From positions 1-34,006 of the forward strand of contig JAQGHY010000044.1 in the NCBI GenBank assembly GCA_028291455.1: 34,006 nt of DNA, read 5' to 3'. Positions within the stretch are counted from its first letter, which is position 1. Each line of letters starts with the position of its first letter. Shown piece after piece: positions 16,406-24,678 of the stretch. The notes under the pieces were generated by a model. It made no database searches. It saw nothing but the letters and a program-made list of their open reading frames with translations, and was not told the origin of the DNA. This DNA comes from Rubritepida sp. (lineage in GTDB: Bacteria; Pseudomonadota; Alphaproteobacteria; Acetobacterales; Acetobacteraceae). The position numbers were made by a program, and so were the translations under genes.

Positions 16406-17539
16406 ATGCCCCGCACCCGCCAGACGCCGCTCGGCCAGCGTGTGGGCCTGCCTCTTCCGTCCAGGCTGCGCCTTCGCCGATCGAAGGCAACGCCGCCGCA
16501 TCCCGTCCGCTTCCACGAGATGCCGCTCCGGACCCTGCCCGACTGGAGCGATGCCTGCCTCTCACCCCCCGACGGCGGCGACATCTTCGCCTCCCGCCTC
16601 TGGTACGGCGCCATCCTGACGCATGCCCTGCCGGAGGGCGCCGAGGCGGTGCTAGCCATGGTCGGCGAGGGCGAGGGCCGCATGATGCTGCCGCTGCTCC
16701 GGGGCCCGGGCGGGCTGCGCAGCCTCACCACGCCCTACACGCTCGAATGGCGTCCGCTCTTCCCCCAGGCCGACCGCTGCGGGAGCCACGCCGCCGGACG
16801 CAGCCTGGGCACCTGGCTGCACCGCCGTCCGCCGATGCGGCTGGAGGCGCTGGATCTGGACGCGCCGGGATTGCCGGCCTTGCTGGCGGGCATTGCCGCG
16901 ACCGGCATCTCCGTTCAGCCCTACCGCCACTTCGGCAATTGGCATGAGCCCTTGGCGGAGGGCGCCGGATGGGACGGCTACCTCGCGGCGCGGCCATCGG
17001 AGTTGCGCAGCACCGTCCAGCGCAAGCTGAAGCGCGCGGGGCGCGAGTTCCGCTTCGAACTGATGGATGTACCCGGCGCGTCGCTGCAGGAGGGCATCGC
17101 CGCCTATGAGGAGGTGCGGGCGCAGAGCTGGAAGCCCGCCGAGCCTTTCCCCGCCTTCGACGCCGCCCTCATGCAAGCGGCAGCGGCAGCCGGCGCGCTG
17201 CGTCTCGGCGTCCTGCGCGACAAGGCGGGACAGCCGCTGGCGGCGCAGTACTGGCTGCTCTCCGGCGGCCGGGCCTGGCTGCTGAAGCTGTGCCATGCCG
17301 AGGCCAGCCGCGCGGCCTCGCCGGGCACCGCGCTCACCGCGCTGATGATCCGCGGGCTGATCGAGAGCGACGGCGTGCGGGAACTTGATTTCGGCCGGGG
17401 CGACGACGCCTACAAGCGGCTCTGGATGTCCCAGCGGCGGCAGAAGATGGGCGTCGAGCTGGCGCATGCCTGGCATCCCACCGGTTTCGTTTCCGTGGCG
17501 CGGCACCGCGTCTCCGGCTGGCTGGGGCGCCACGCATGA
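16406..17539 (+). CDS. BioF2/FemAB-like GNAT acyltransferase
   Basis: A 377-residue member of the same double-GNAT family as the gene at 12146-13249, but clearly divergent from it. Recognisable parts are IFASRLWYGAIL, STVQRKLKRAGREFRFEL, LAAQYWLLSGGRAWLLKLCH and the C-terminal LDFGRGDDAYKRLWMSQRR. It probably transfers an acyl or aminoacyl group during glycan assembly. Three in-frame starts exist: 16253 (ATGA overlap with the YdcF gene), 16388 and 16406. The last is preferred because AAGGA lies about 10 bp upstream, the preceding ~150 bp are AT-richer than the coding DNA around them, and a sigma-54-like promoter sits there. Its stop overlaps the next start (ATGA). Confidence 0.82.
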   Translation: MPRTRQTPLGQRVGLPLPSRLRLRRSKATPPHPVRFHEMPLRTLPDWSDACLSPPDGGDIFASRLWYGAILTHALPEGAEAVLAMVGEGEGRMMLPLLRGPGGLRSLTTPYTLEWRPLFPQADRCGSHAAGRSLGTWLHRRPPMRLEALDLDAPGLPALLAGIAATGISVQPYRHFGNWHEPLAEGAGWDGYLAARPSELRSTVQRKLKRAGREFRFELMDVPGASLQEGIAAYEEVRAQSWKPAEPFPAFDAALMQAAAAAGALRLGVLRDKAGQPLAAQYWLLSGGRAWLLKLCHAEASRAASPGTALTALMIRGLIESDGVRELDFGRGDDAYKRLWMSQRRQKMGVELAHAWHPTGFVSVARHRVSGWLGRHA

Positions 17540-18720
17540 AGATCCTCTACAGCCACCGCATCGGCTCGCGGGACGGCCAAGGCGTGCATCTGGAGGCCAT
17601 GGTGGGTGCGCTGCGCGCCCAGGGCCATGAGGTGCAGCTTGTCGGACCGGCCGGCTTCGACAAGGCCGCGCTGGGCGGCGAGAGCTCGCTGGTGGCGCGG
17701 CTGCGGCGCCTGCTGCCGCGCTGGCTCGCGGAGTTGGCGGAACTCGCCTATGCGGTGCCCGCCACATGGCGTCTGGCGCGGGCCGCCGCGGCCTTCCGCC
17801 CGGATGTGATCTATGAGCGCGCCAACCTCTACCACATCGCCGGGCGTCTCGTGGCCAAGCTGCGCGGGGTGCCGCTGCTGCTGGAGGTGAACGCGCCGAT
17901 GGCCGAGGAGCGCGGGCGCTTCGGCGGGCTGGCCCTGCCGCGGCTTGCCGCCGCGATGGAGCGCTTCTCCTGGCACGGCGCCAGCCGCGCGCTGCCGGTG
18001 ACGGAGGTTCTCGCTGGCCACCTCGTTGCCGCCGGCGTTCCGCGCGAGCGGATCGCGGTGGTGCCCAACGGCATCCACCTGGAGGAATTCCCCGAGGCGG
18101 CGCCGGCGTCCGAGCGCGATCCCCTCGTACTCGGCTTCGTCGGGTTCGTGCGGGATTGGCATGGCCTCGATGTGGTGCTGCGGGGCATGGCGGGCTGGCA
18201 GGGCTCACCGGGACTGTCGCTGGTCGTGGTGGGCGAGGGGCCGGCGCGGGCAGGGCTGGAGCGGCTGGCGGGCGAGCTCGGCATCGCCGACCGGATCCGC
18301 TTCACCGGCCTCGCGGAACGGGCGGAAATCCCGGCGTACATCGCCGGTTTCGACATCGCCCTGCAGCCGGCGGCGGTGGCCTATGCCTCGCCGCTCAAGG
18401 TCTTCGAATACATGGCGGCCGCGCGCGCCATCGTGGCGCCCGATCAGCCAAACCTGCGCGAGGTGCTCGACCACGCCCACAGCGCGTTGCTGTTTGATCC
18501 CGCCGAGCCCGGCGCGTTCTGGCGCGCGGTGGAGCGGCTGGCGCGCGCCCCGGAGCTGCGCCGGCAGCTCGGCGACAACGCCCGCGCCGAGGTGCTGCGG
18601 CGCGACCTCACCTGGGAGGGCAATGCGCGGCGCGTGGTCGCCATCGCCGAGGCGGAGATCGCCACGCTCCGGCGGCGGGACGCGGGGGCGGCCCGCGTCA
18701 CCGCGGCGTCGCGCCGGTAA
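17536..18720 (+). CDS. GT4 glycosyltransferase
   Basis: A 394-residue GT-B glycosyltransferase. The N-terminus MKILYSHRIGSRDGQGVHLE carries the glycine-rich acceptor loop, and RPDVIYERANLYHIAG is typical of GT4 enzymes of exosortase-type EPS loci. The donor half has VVPNGIHLEEF, GFVGFVRDWHGLD, VVGEGPAR and the late DIALQPAAVAYASPLKVFEY, where the usual E-x7-E is partly altered to SPLKVFEYMAA as in one GT4 subgroup. It starts by ATGA overlap with the acyltransferase and ends by TAATG overlap with the next GT4, forming a coupled trio. It acts on the cytoplasmic side, adding an EPS sugar of unknown identity. Confidence 0.9.
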   Translation: MKILYSHRIGSRDGQGVHLEAMVGALRAQGHEVQLVGPAGFDKAALGGESSLVARLRRLLPRWLAELAELAYAVPATWRLARAAAAFRPDVIYERANLYHIAGRLVAKLRGVPLLLEVNAPMAEERGRFGGLALPRLAAAMERFSWHGASRALPVTEVLAGHLVAAGVPRERIAVVPNGIHLEEFPEAAPASERDPLVLGFVGFVRDWHGLDVVLRGMAGWQGSPGLSLVVVGEGPARAGLERLAGELGIADRIRFTGLAERAEIPAYIAGFDIALQPAAVAYASPLKVFEYMAAARAIVAPDQPNLREVLDHAHSALLFDPAEPGAFWRAVERLARAPELRRQLGDNARAEVLRRDLTWEGNARRVVAIAEAEIATLRRRDAGAARVTAASRR

Positions 18721-19862
18721 TGGACATGCAGCTGGAAAGCGCTCTCTCGAGCACATGGCTCCCGAATAACGAGGTGCCGCTCGTGCTGCATGTCTTCCCG
18801 AGCTTCGCGGTGGGCGGTGCGCAAGTCCGCTTCGCAGCACTGGCCAACCGTTTCGGCGCGCGCTGGCGGCACGCCGTGGTGGCACTGGACGGGGACGCCG
18901 CTTGCGCCGCGCGCATCGGGCCCGAGGTTCCGCTGACCCTGCTGCCGCCGCCCGACGATTCCGATTGCGGCGTCGTGCGGCGACTGTGGCGGATCCGGCG
19001 GATGCTCCGGCGCATGCAGCCCGACGTGCTGGTCACCGGCAACTGGGGCAGCATGGAATGGGCCGTCGCGAACCGGACCCTCGGCATCCGTCATATCCAC
19101 ATGGAGGATGGCTTCGGCCCCGACGAAGCGAGCACGCAGCTACGCCGTCGCGTTCTCGCGCGCCGCTGGAGCCTGCGCGGCAGCACCGTGGTTCTTCCGT
19201 CCGGCTCGCTGATGCGCATGGCGCGCGAGCAGTGGCGCCTTCCGCCGGCGGGGTTGCGCTACATCCCCAATGGCGTGGACCTGCGGCGCTTTCGCCCCGA
19301 TGGGCCGGTGGCGCCGATCCTTGTCGGGGGAGACGGGCCGCTGATCGGCACGGTAGCGGCGCTGCGGCCCGAAAAGGCGCTGGATCGTCTGTTGCGCGCC
19401 TGCGCCCTGCTGATGCGCGAGGGCACAGCCTTCCGGCTTGCGGTGGTGGGCGACGGGCCGGAACGGGGATCGCTGGAGCGGCTGGCGGCTGAACTGGATC
19501 TCTCCGGGCGGATCGTCTTCACCGGTGCCATTCCAGATCCGGCCGCTGCCTATCGGGCTTTCGATGTATTCGCGCTGTCCTCCGGCACGGAGCAGATGCC
19601 CTTCTCCGTGCTCGAGGCGATGGCGAGCGGCCTCCCGGTGGCGGCGACCGACGTCGGCGACATCAGGGGCATGCTGGCTGTGGAGAACGAGCCTCACGTC
19701 GCCGCGCTGGACGACGGTGCTCTCGCGGCCGGGCTGCGCGGCCTGCTGGTGGACCGGACGCATCGCCAAGTCGTCGGCGCGGCCAATCGCCAGAAGGCGG
19801 TTGCGGTGTTCGACCAGGAGGCGATGTTCCAGGCCTATGCCGATCTGCTTGAGGGCGGCTAG
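18720..19862 (+). CDS. GT4 glycosyltransferase
   Basis: A 380-residue GT-B glycosyltransferase, last gene of the rightward EPS block. It has VLHVFPSFAVGGAQVRF at the N-terminus (acceptor-side Gly loop), HMEDGFGPDE, YIPNGVDLRRFRPDG at the domain junction, GTVAALRPEKALDRLL, VVGDGPERGSLE and the catalytic-side SGTEQMPFSVLEAMASGLPV. The start ATG shares its A with the stop of the previous gene. The first ~17 residues are not conserved-looking; a true start a little downstream is possible but no better ribosome binding site is seen. Members of similar loci (the stp2 type) are PEP-CTERM associated; assignment to that exact subgroup is not certain. Confidence 0.88.
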   Translation: MDMQLESALSSTWLPNNEVPLVLHVFPSFAVGGAQVRFAALANRFGARWRHAVVALDGDAACAARIGPEVPLTLLPPPDDSDCGVVRRLWRIRRMLRRMQPDVLVTGNWGSMEWAVANRTLGIRHIHMEDGFGPDEASTQLRRRVLARRWSLRGSTVVLPSGSLMRMAREQWRLPPAGLRYIPNGVDLRRFRPDGPVAPILVGGDGPLIGTVAALRPEKALDRLLRACALLMREGTAFRLAVVGDGPERGSLERLAAELDLSGRIVFTGAIPDPAAAYRAFDVFALSSGTEQMPFSVLEAMASGLPVAATDVGDIRGMLAVENEPHVAALDDGALAAGLRGLLVDRTHRQVVGAANRQKAVAVFDQEAMFQAYADLLEGG

Positions 19863-19929
19863 GCAAGCCGCGCCTGATGTAGGGGCATTCACGCGCTTCG
19901 CCCCGGAGTAAGCGCAGAATTCCGCCGGG

Positions 19930-19944
19930 CGCCAGGTTCTGGCG
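19930..19944 (+). terminator. Short hairpin after the EPS operon
   Basis: CGCCAG-GTT-CTGGCG is a perfect 6-bp stem with a 3-base loop about 70 bp after the GT4 stop. No T tract follows, so it is only a weak terminator candidate. Confidence 0.25.
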
Positions 19945-20010
19945 AAAACTGAAGCGGCGCTGTCGGCAAGCTTCCACACCAGCCAGAGGCACCGCCGGGT
20001 TCAGGCAGAG

Positions 20011-20031
20011 AACTCGCGGAATCCGCGAGTT
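20011..20031 (+). terminator. Perfect 9-bp hairpin
   Basis: AACTCGCGG-AAT-CCGCGAGTT is a perfect inverted repeat with a 3-base loop, followed by TGAAATCTT. It lies 150 bp after the last EPS gene. It could terminate that operon or be a palindromic operator for the downstream gene; the missing clean T tract keeps confidence low. Confidence 0.35.
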
Positions 20032-20447
20032 TGAAATCTTCGATACAACCTTAGCGCGAATCTCTACTCACATTTGATGGTGCCGGGCTCGGTGGGGCCG
20101 AATCACCATTGAGCTATCGCCAGTCTTCTCAACTAAGCGGTGCTTTCGGAGGCACAGTTAAAAATCGTTGTCTTGGAGAAGTTCTTTCCACGGCATGCAC
20201 GAATGATAGCCGGTGCGACAATCGATGAAATGTAAAAAATCCTGACAGACGAGAGAGGAAAAAGAACCAAGGAAAAAAAACTTCAGGAATTTCTCTGGCT
20301 TTTGCAGAGATACGTATTCAGATGCAAATTTGATTAACTTAAAGGTAAAATACTGACACTAAGGGATGAGAGTTTACGCTTGGTTTAAATTTTTCCGGAG
20401 GGCACACCGGGTTCTCCAACAACACGCCCTGTTCCCCCGGAGATCGC

Positions 20448-23400
20448 ATGACTGAACTCTCGAATCTCAAGCTTGCTTTTGAAAATGCCGGTGCAGCCAC
20501 CCTGGCATCTGGCGTCGCCACTTTCGGCCAGGTGTTCCTGCCCGGCGAACTCCTCTCGGGAACCGGACTGACCGCTGAATTCGGCGGTGCCAGCCACGAC
20601 GTCCAGCTCGACGTAAAGACCCGATACGATGACGGCTCGGTCAAGATGGCGGTGCTCTCCATCGAACGGCCCGACCTCGCGCCCGGTGCCGCGCTCGACG
20701 TCACGCTCTCCGCCGCCGCGGCAAAGCCCGCCACCGCCATCGACCTCAATCAGGCGCTCGCCAACCATTCCTTCAACGTCGACCTGACCATCCAGGGCGG
20801 CGAGCATGTCAGCGTCGATGTCCTCGCCGCACTGCACGATGCGCTGGCCGACGGGTCCGCCAGCTTCTGGCAAAAGGGCGATCTGGCCAGCCAGGCCCGC
20901 GTCGAGGTCACGCTCGAAGGTTCGCAGCGGTTGGTCTTCGACGTGACCGCCTTCAAGGACGGAGGCTTCGCCGTCGAGGCCCAGTTCAACAACGACGGCG
21001 CCATGGGTGCGACCGGCGGCCGCGTCGCCTACGACCTCGTCGTGACGATGGATGGAAAGCAGGCCGCGGCCGAGACCGTGAACCAGGGCCAGTACCAGAA
21101 CTGGCACGAGAGCTTCTCCAGCAACGCCACCGACGGCGGGCAGGGCACCGGCAGCCCCGAGGCCGGCTGGCTGAACATCCGCCAGGACATCGCCCATCTC
21201 GAGGCGACCGGCGTCGTCGCCAATTACGACCTCAGCCTGCAGATCAATCCCAACCTGCTCGCCGCCTACGCCGCCGCCACCCAGGCCGACGGCTGGGGCG
21301 ATCCGCTCGCGACCAACGGCGTGACGCAATTCATGCCTGCCACCGGAGGCCGCTCCGACATCGGCATTACGACGACCGCCAACACGTCATGGCTGATCAG
21401 CCAGGACGCGCACACCGCCGCCTATGCGCTCGGCCAGGCCGAGACGGCCAGCTCCGTGCCGTGGAACTTCTGGGATGCCAAGAACGACACCTGGCTGAAC
21501 ACCGATGCCTATCCCCAGCTCTGGACGGATTACCGCGGCGGCACCGGCAGCCCTGGTGATCCGACCTCGACCGGCCTGACGCAGCAGGTGGGAGGCGACA
21601 CCGGATGGAGCACCGATCCCGCCCATCAGCCCCAGCTCTCCTTCGTGCCCTATGTGCTGACGGGCGAGCGCTGGATGCTCGATAATCTCGAGGCGCAGGC
21701 CGCCTGGAACATCCTCGGCCAGCAGCCCTCGGTGCGCGGCGACGCCGACGACAACGTGATCAACACCAACCAGGTGCGCGGCGCCGCCTGGGCGCTGCGC
21801 GAAGTGGACGCCGCCGCCTGGGCAGCTCCCGACGGCAGCACGGAGCAGACCTTCTTCCAGCACGCCTCGGATGCCAACTACGCCTGGCTGGTCGCCCAGA
21901 TCCCCAAATGGACGGCCGAGCAGGGCGAGGCGCATGGCTGGGTTCCCGGCAGCTACGGCGCCGACGGCGCCATGCCGCCCTGGCAGCAGGACTACTTCGC
22001 CTCCACCGTGATCGCGGCGGCCGGGCGGGGAAATGCGGATGCGATGACCTTCCTGAACTGGGAGGCCAACTTCCTCGTCGGTCGCTTCACGAGCGAGGCG
22101 CAGGGCTTTCACGCCCACGACGGTGCCACCTATCTGCTCGCCATCAGCGACCCCGTGACCGGTGCCGCCCCCTACACGACCTGGGCTGAGATCGGCGCGC
22201 AGACGGAGGCGCGCGGCTGGAGCAACGGCTTGACGGGATGGGAGCACAGCCAGGGCGACTACCCCCAGCTGGCCCTGGCCACACTTGCCGGCATCTATCA
22301 CCTGACCGGCTCGGCCGAGGCCAAGGCCGCCTATGACGCGCTGATCGCCGATGCCGCGCCGTTCTCCGGCACCAGCGACTACGAGCGCGACCCGACCTTT
22401 GCCATCACGGCGCCGGATGCGTCGTCGCCGCAGACACCGGTCGTACAGGACCCGGCCCATCCCACCCCGACGCCGGACCCCACGCCGGTTCCCGACCCCA
22501 CTCCGGTGCCAACTCCCACTCCCACTCCGGTACCCTCGTCCGGTCTGACGCCGCTCGCCATCATATTGGGCGCCGACAGTTGGCAAGGCGACCCGCTGGC
22601 GGTGATCCGCGTCGACGGCCAGGGGGTGTTCCGCGGCACGATCGCCACCCAGCACGCGGCGGGCGGGCAGCGGCTCGAACTGGGCAACTTCGACGCCCAT
22701 ACCGCCCATACGGTCACGGCCGAATTCCTCAACGACGCCTGGGGCGGTACTGCGACGACGGACCGTAACCTCTACGTTGAATCGGTCCTCGTGAATGGCG
22801 TCGCCACCGGTGACCATCAGGCACTGCTCGATGGCGGAACGGCGAGCTTCGTGCTTGCGGCGGCACCTGTCGCGGTACCGACGCCGGTACCCTCATCCGG
22901 CCTGACGCCGCTTTCCATCGTACTGGGCGCCGACAGTTGGGAAGGCGACCCGCTGGCGGTGATCCGCGTCGACGGCCAGGAGGTGTTCCGCGGCACGATC
23001 GCCACCCAGCATGCGGCGGGCGGGGAGCGGCTCGAACTGGGCAGCTTCGACGCTTATACCGCCCATACCGTCACGGCCGAATTCCTCAACGACGGCTGGG
23101 GCGGTACCGCGACGACGGACCGAAACCTCTACGTGGAATCGGTCCTCGTGAATGGCGTCGCCAGCGGTGACCATCAGGCACTGCTCGAAGGCGGGACAGC
23201 GAGCTTCGTGCTTCCGGCGGCACATGTCGACGTGCCGACCCCGGCCCCCACTCCGATCCCGACCCCGACCCCGGTACCCTCGTCCGGCCTGACGCCGCTC
23301 TCCATCGTACTGGGCGCCGACAGTTGGGAAGGCGATCCGCTGGCGGTGATCCGCGTCGACGGCCAGGAGGTGTTCCGCGGCACGATCGCCACGCAGCACG

Positions 23401-24275
23401 CCGCAGGCGGGGAGCGGCTCGAACTGGGCAGCTTCGACGCCCATGCCGTTCATACCGTCACGGCCGAATTCCTCAACGACGGCTGGGGCGGTACCGCGAC
23501 GACCGATCGAAACCTCTACGTGGAATCGGTCCTCGTGAATGGCGTCGCCACTGGTGACCATCAGGCGATGCTCGAAGGCGGGACGGCGAGCTTCGTGCTT
23601 CCGGCGGCACCCGTAGAGGTGGCGCAGGATGTCCTGCGGGTCGCGATCTCGGGGGACTCCTGGCAGGGCGACGCGAGCTACCTGGTGCTGCTCGACGGCA
23701 AGCAGGTGGGCAGCGGCACGACGAGTGCCTCGCACGCGGCCGGCGCGCTGGAGTTCATCGATCTGAAGGGGGATTTCTCGACCGCCGGGCACGAGTTGAC
23801 CCTGAGCTTCCTGAACGACGCCTGGGGCGGTACGGCCACGACGGACCGCAACCTCTATCTGGACTCCCTCACCCTGAACGGCGTGGACCAGCATCACGCG
23901 GCAAGCCTCCTCAACGGCGGGGATGCGACGTTCGACTTCGGGGGTGCGCCGGCGCCAGCCGCCGGTGTCACCCCGAACGTGATGCGTGTCGCGGCGTCCG
24001 ATCAAGGCGCTTCGCCCACGGTGCTTCTTGTGGACGGCGTGCAGATGGGCGGCGCGCAGGATGCGAGCGTGCCGCAAGCCGGGGCGGCGGAGCTCCATGA
24101 GGTCAAGGGCGACGACGCGGCTGCCGCCCATTCTCTGGCGCTGCAGCTTCTGCAAGGCGACGCCGCCAGCACTGCGGCAAGCAGCAACCTCCATGCAACA
24201 CCGGAGTTCCATGGCGAGGACCAGCAGGTCCATGCGCCGCTCGTGCCTCACAGCGACGCCGTTTTCGCTTTCTGA
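20448..24275 (+). CDS. Large leaderless CBM60-repeat protein with a domain of unnamed family; putative secreted glycan-active enzyme
   Basis: A 1275-residue protein. Residues ~5-655 are a paralogue of the whole secreted protein at 1214-3259 (shared DVKTRYDDGS, GEAHGWVPGSYG, PPWQQDYFAST), possibly a RIFT barrel plus helical barrel as in PcRGLX-like lyases. A Pro-Thr linker (about 670-698) follows. Then come four Ca-dependent, xylan-binding CBM60-like repeats starting near residues 700, 819, 948 and 1062, each with DSWxGD and FLNDxWGGTATTDRNLY. A fifth copy (about 1172-1275) has lost both motifs. There is no signal peptide (MTELSNLKLAFENAG), and the C-terminus ends SDAVFAF, acidic then hydrophobic as in type I secretion signals. 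The PrtD/PrtE pair at 30365-33444 could export it. The start is supported by CGGAGA 6 bp upstream. A terminator follows. Enzymatic activity is inference. Confidence 0.8.
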   Translation: MTELSNLKLAFENAGAATLASGVATFGQVFLPGELLSGTGLTAEFGGASHDVQLDVKTRYDDGSVKMAVLSIERPDLAPGAALDVTLSAAAAKPATAIDLNQALANHSFNVDLTIQGGEHVSVDVLAALHDALADGSASFWQKGDLASQARVEVTLEGSQRLVFDVTAFKDGGFAVEAQFNNDGAMGATGGRVAYDLVVTMDGKQAAAETVNQGQYQNWHESFSSNATDGGQGTGSPEAGWLNIRQDIAHLEATGVVANYDLSLQINPNLLAAYAAATQADGWGDPLATNGVTQFMPATGGRSDIGITTTANTSWLISQDAHTAAYALGQAETASSVPWNFWDAKNDTWLNTDAYPQLWTDYRGGTGSPGDPTSTGLTQQVGGDTGWSTDPAHQPQLSFVPYVLTGERWMLDNLEAQAAWNILGQQPSVRGDADDNVINTNQVRGAAWALREVDAAAWAAPDGSTEQTFFQHASDANYAWLVAQIPKWTAEQGEAHGWVPGSYGADGAMPPWQQDYFASTVIAAAGRGNADAMTFLNWEANFLVGRFTSEAQGFHAHDGATYLLAISDPVTGAAPYTTWAEIGAQTEARGWSNGLTGWEHSQGDYPQLALATLAGIYHLTGSAEAKAAYDALIADAAPFSGTSDYERDPTFAITAPDASSPQTPVVQDPAHPTPTPDPTPVPDPTPVPTPTPTPVPSSGLTPLAIILGADSWQGDPLAVIRVDGQGVFRGTIATQHAAGGQRLELGNFDAHTAHTVTAEFLNDAWGGTATTDRNLYVESVLVNGVATGDHQALLDGGTASFVLAAAPVAVPTPVPSSGLTPLSIVLGADSWEGDPLAVIRVDGQEVFRGTIATQHAAGGERLELGSFDAYTAHTVTAEFLNDGWGGTATTDRNLYVESVLVNGVASGDHQALLEGGTASFVLPAAHVDVPTPAPTPIPTPTPVPSSGLTPLSIVLGADSWEGDPLAVIRVDGQEVFRGTIATQHAAGGERLELGSFDAHAVHTVTAEFLNDGWGGTATTDRNLYVESVLVNGVATGDHQAMLEGGTASFVLPAAPVEVAQDVLRVAISGDSWQGDASYLVLLDGKQVGSGTTSASHAAGALEFIDLKGDFSTAGHELTLSFLNDAWGGTATTDRNLYLDSLTLNGVDQHHAASLLNGGDATFDFGGAPAPAAGVTPNVMRVAASDQGASPTVLLVDGVQMGGAQDASVPQAGAAELHEVKGDDAAAAHSLALQLLQGDAASTAASSNLHATPEFHGEDQQVHAPLVPHSDAVFAF
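22545..23610 (+). repeat. Three near-identical 322-bp tandem repeats coding CBM60-like modules
   Basis: Copies at 22545-22866, 22902-23223 and 23289-23610 are each 322 bp. By eye, copies 2 and 3 differ at under 20 positions; copy 1 is slightly more diverged. They are joined by Pro-Thr linkers of 35 and 65 bp. Such identity at the DNA level, beyond protein conservation, points to recent duplication or ongoing gene conversion. The upstream linker (about 22461-22540) is itself low-complexity CCNACN sequence. A fourth copy (23631-23943) is homologous only at protein level. Confidence 0.9.
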
Positions 24276-24282
24276 TGCCAAC

Positions 24283-24317
24283 TCCACGCGCGGGCCATCG
24301 AGGTCCGCGCGTGGAGA
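24283..24317 (+). terminator. Strong hairpin after the CBM60-repeat gene
   Basis: CTCCACGCGCGG (24283-24294) and CCGCGCGTGGAG (24306-24317) form a perfect 12-bp stem with an 11-base loop, starting 8 bp after the stop codon. No T tract follows, so it may act with Rho or as an mRNA 3'-end protector, but placement makes terminator the best call. Confidence 0.65.
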
Positions 24318-24556
24318 AGACTGAGCCTCGGCACTGTATGCCGTTGAAGGTAGATTCCGCACCTCCGGACAGCCCATCGCACTCGGGTACAACCAAAGCG
24401 CGTAATGAGGGTGCGAATTGTTAGAGGGCGTCAGGGAAAGATCAGCATCCCTGAGTACTTTCCGATCCTGTCAAGATTCAGCGCATTTATGTAATTTCCT
24501 TGTACTGATCACGGCGACAGCAAACCGCAAGCCGTCATTCAACTATAAGGAAAGCC
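24318..24556. other. Intergenic region before the XRE leader
   Basis: No gene supported. It contains an inverted repeat TCAGGGA-(10)-TCCCTGA at 24431-24454 and an AT-rich stretch around 24475-24505 (CATTTATGTAATTTCC) that could hold the promoter of the XRE gene; no clean -35 was found. The 74-codon track ORF at 24418 has no recognisable features. Confidence 0.35.
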
Positions 24557-24673
24557 GCGGATCGGCGTGTTTTGTCTCACACGCTAATCCGCAGGTTGCA
24601 GAAGGAGCGAGAGCTCCCGGCACCATAAACTGCGTCGGCTGACCGGGAAATCGGTCTCCTTCGTCTGAGGAGA
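24557..24673 (+). promoter_or_regulatory. Hairpin-rich leader of the XRE gene
   Basis: Four inverted repeats follow one another. 24557-24592 is GCGGAT-cg-GCGTGT, an 8-base loop, then ACACGC-ta-ATCCGC. 24604-24617 is GGAGC-GAGA-GCTCC. 24641-24656 is GACCG-(6)-CGGTC. 24655-24673 is TCTCCT-(7)-AGGAGA. The 3' arm of the last contains the Shine-Dalgarno of the XRE gene, and it shares two bases with the preceding hairpin, so the two may compete. The first may instead be an operator bound as DNA. This could be an RNA or protein control element; it matches no riboswitch class known to me. Confidence 0.4.
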
Positions 24674-24678
24674 GAGAA

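Larger units (their letters stand above)
19863..20447. other. 585-bp intergenic region upstream of the 1275-aa protein gene
   Basis: No convincing gene. The left third is GC-rich with two perfect hairpins (19930-19944 and 20011-20031), which may end the EPS operon. From about 20160 the sequence is AT-rich, with A tracts (GGAAAAAGAACCAAGGAAAAAAAAC) and a 6-bp inverted repeat TCTCTG...CAGAGA at 20292-20310. TTGATTAACTTAAAGGTAAAATACT near 20330-20355 is promoter-like but does not give a clean -35/-10 pair. CCGGAGA at 20438-20444 is the ribosome binding site of the following ATG. Confidence 0.5.

Noticed and set aside
22545-23610. Regular repeats considered as a CRISPR array
   Set aside because: Units are 322 bp, in frame and coding; there are no short repeats with spacers.
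20448-24275. RTX-type nonapeptide repeats in the large protein
   Set aside because: No GGxGxDxUx series is present; the Gly- and Asp-rich motifs belong to the CBM60-like modules.
22893-24392. 499-codon minus-strand ORF (and those at 20385-21329 and 21387-22817)
   Set aside because: Shadows of the CBM60-repeat gene; their repeated segments simply mirror the sense-strand repeats.
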